Shown here: positions 21,713 through 22,483 of the stretch, piece by piece
Layout: each line of letters opens with the position of its first letter
How positions within the stretch are numbered: the first letter of the stretch is position 1
Source: DATGHS01 sp035307785
GTDB taxonomy: Bacteria > Planctomycetota > Planctomycetia > Gemmatales > Gemmataceae
DNA length: 22,483 nucleotides
Assembly (NCBI GenBank): GCA_035307785.1
Contig: DATGHS010000373.1
Coordinates: 1-22,483, forward strand
Reading direction: 5' to 3'
The notes under the pieces: generated by a model
Databases searched by the model: none
What the model saw: only the letters and a program-made list of their open reading frames with translations
What the model was told of the DNA's origin: nothing
Translations under genes and position numbers: made by a program

Positions 21713-22483
21713 TTAGGCGGCGGATTGCTCCACTTGCTTACGTAAATGGCTGTTCCAATAACCGTACGAAAAATAAATCACGAGACCGATGAGCAACCAG
21801 ACCACGAGCCGTGCCCAGGTCATCGGCGGAAGAACGACCATCATGATTACGTTCACGAGAATTCCTAACGGAGCCACGATAAAAAGTACGGGCGTTCGGA
21901 AGGGCCGGTGGACGTCCGGCCGTTTAATGCGCAACATGAGCACGGCTCCACAAACGATGACGAACGCGAACAGCGTGCCGATGTTAACCATCTTTTCCAG
22001 ATCTTGAATGGGGGTGAAAGCTGCCACCACGCAGATCACGGCGCCGGTCAACATCGTCGAAATGTGCGGCGTCTTGAACTTCGAATGTACGGCGCCGAAA
22101 ATACCCCGCGGCATAAAGCCGTCACGTGCCATGGCTAAGAAGACGCGTGCTTGGCTGAGGAACGTAATCAGCAGCACGCTCGTCATGCCGGCGAGACCGC
22201 CGGCAGCAATCAATGCCGCGGATACCTTTAAGAGTTGCTTCTTGCCGCCCTCTTCCATGTTGGCCCTGTCGTCAAAGGCAGTTGCAATAGCTGCTTTGGG
22301 ATCAATGAATTGGTATTGCTCCATGCCAGTTATCACGGCCGACACCAAAATGTACAGGATTGTACAGATCAGGAGCGACGCAATAATACCAATCGGCACA
22401 TCGCGCTGTGGCCGCTTTGCTTCCTCCGCATGCGTAGAGATCGAGTCGAAACCAATGAACGCAAAGAACACCAGGGCCGCACC
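21713..22483 (-). CDS. APC-family amino acid permease, C-terminal part
   Basis: The 3' part (about 256 residues) of an amino acid/polyamine/organocation transporter; the 5' end lies beyond the window edge. FFAFIGFDSISTHAEEAKRP followed by RDVPIGI matches the conserved segment of the cationic amino acid transporter (YfnA/CAT-like) group, whose members exchange or import amino acids across the inner membrane. Several membrane helices follow (for example SLLICTILYILVSAVITGM, GLAGMTSVLLITFLSQARVF, TLFAFVIVCGAVLML and LVVWLLIGLVIYFSYGYW). The loop MARDGFMPRGIFGAVHSKFK is also typical. The stop lies 2 nt from a palindrome. Substrate specificity cannot be read from this fragment. Confidence 0.92.
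   Translation of the reverse strand, partial: GAALVFFAFIGFDSISTHAEEAKRPQRDVPIGIIASLLICTILYILVSAVITGMEQYQFIDPKAAIATAFDDRANMEEGGKKQLLKVSAALIAAGGLAGMTSVLLITFLSQARVFLAMARDGFMPRGIFGAVHSKFKTPHISTMLTGAVICVVAAFTPIQDLEKMVNIGTLFAFVIVCGAVLMLRIKRPDVHRPFRTPVLFIVAPLGILVNVIMMVVLPPMTWARLVVWLLIGLVIYFSYGYWNSHLRKQVEQSAA

Overview
The window looks like a piece of chromosome from a planctomycete, probably of the Pirellula/Blastopirellula/Gemmata type. The basis is a very cysteine-rich secreted protein made of 32-residue 'YTV'-type repeats, short zinc-ribbon proteins of the CPxCGK...GKxVRCxxC type, a Tat-exported sugar-phosphate isomerase-like protein, a DUF4337-like protein, the futalosine (Mqn) route to menaquinone, moderately high G+C, and many palindromic repeats between short, often oppositely oriented gene groups. 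This assignment is inferred from gene content; no 16S gene is present.

Layout. 1-552 is the 3' end of a 4-alpha-glucanotransferase gene (malQ). A perfect 34-bp-arm palindrome separates it from two minus-strand genes: a DUF4337-like membrane protein (636-1943) and an exported prolyl oligopeptidase (1972-4113). A 734-residue membrane-anchored protein of unknown function (4294-6498), a tRNA-Thr(CGU) gene (6565-6636) and a tiny zinc-ribbon protein (6762-6959) follow on the plus strand. A zinc alcohol dehydrogenase (7039-8031, minus) is divergent from the most coherent block in the window.

8203-13386 is a tightly overlapping operon for a cytosolic group 3b-type (NADP-linked, 'sulfhydrogenase'-like) [NiFe] hydrogenase: Fe-S beta subunit, cyclic-nucleotide-binding-fold protein, flavin gamma subunit, small subunit, large subunit and the maturation endopeptidase. 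A 14-codon ORF with a strong ribosome-binding site sits just in front of it. Palindromic repeats have entered this operon: one lies between the cNMP-fold gene and the gamma gene, one is translated in frame inside the large subunit, and one forms the 3' end of the protease gene.

13429-16375 (minus) holds the Tat-exported isomerase-like protein and an overlapping mqnA-mqnC pair. 16586-17515 is a zinc-ribbon membrane protein. 17599-19686 (minus) is the cysteine-rich repeat protein with a clear intrinsic terminator. 20002-20475 is a single-domain FHA protein. 20526-21611 (minus) is an enolase-superfamily protein that appears to lack two of the three metal-binding acidic residues. The window ends inside an APC-family amino acid permease (21713 to the edge, minus).

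How the genes fit together. The hydrogenase block is a single functional unit that would couple H2 to NADP(H), and the divergent dehydrogenase could share that cofactor pool. MqnA and MqnC carry out two steps of menaquinone synthesis. Most other genes are single units bounded by palindromes or divergent gaps. I see no CRISPR array, transposase gene, phage module or defence system.
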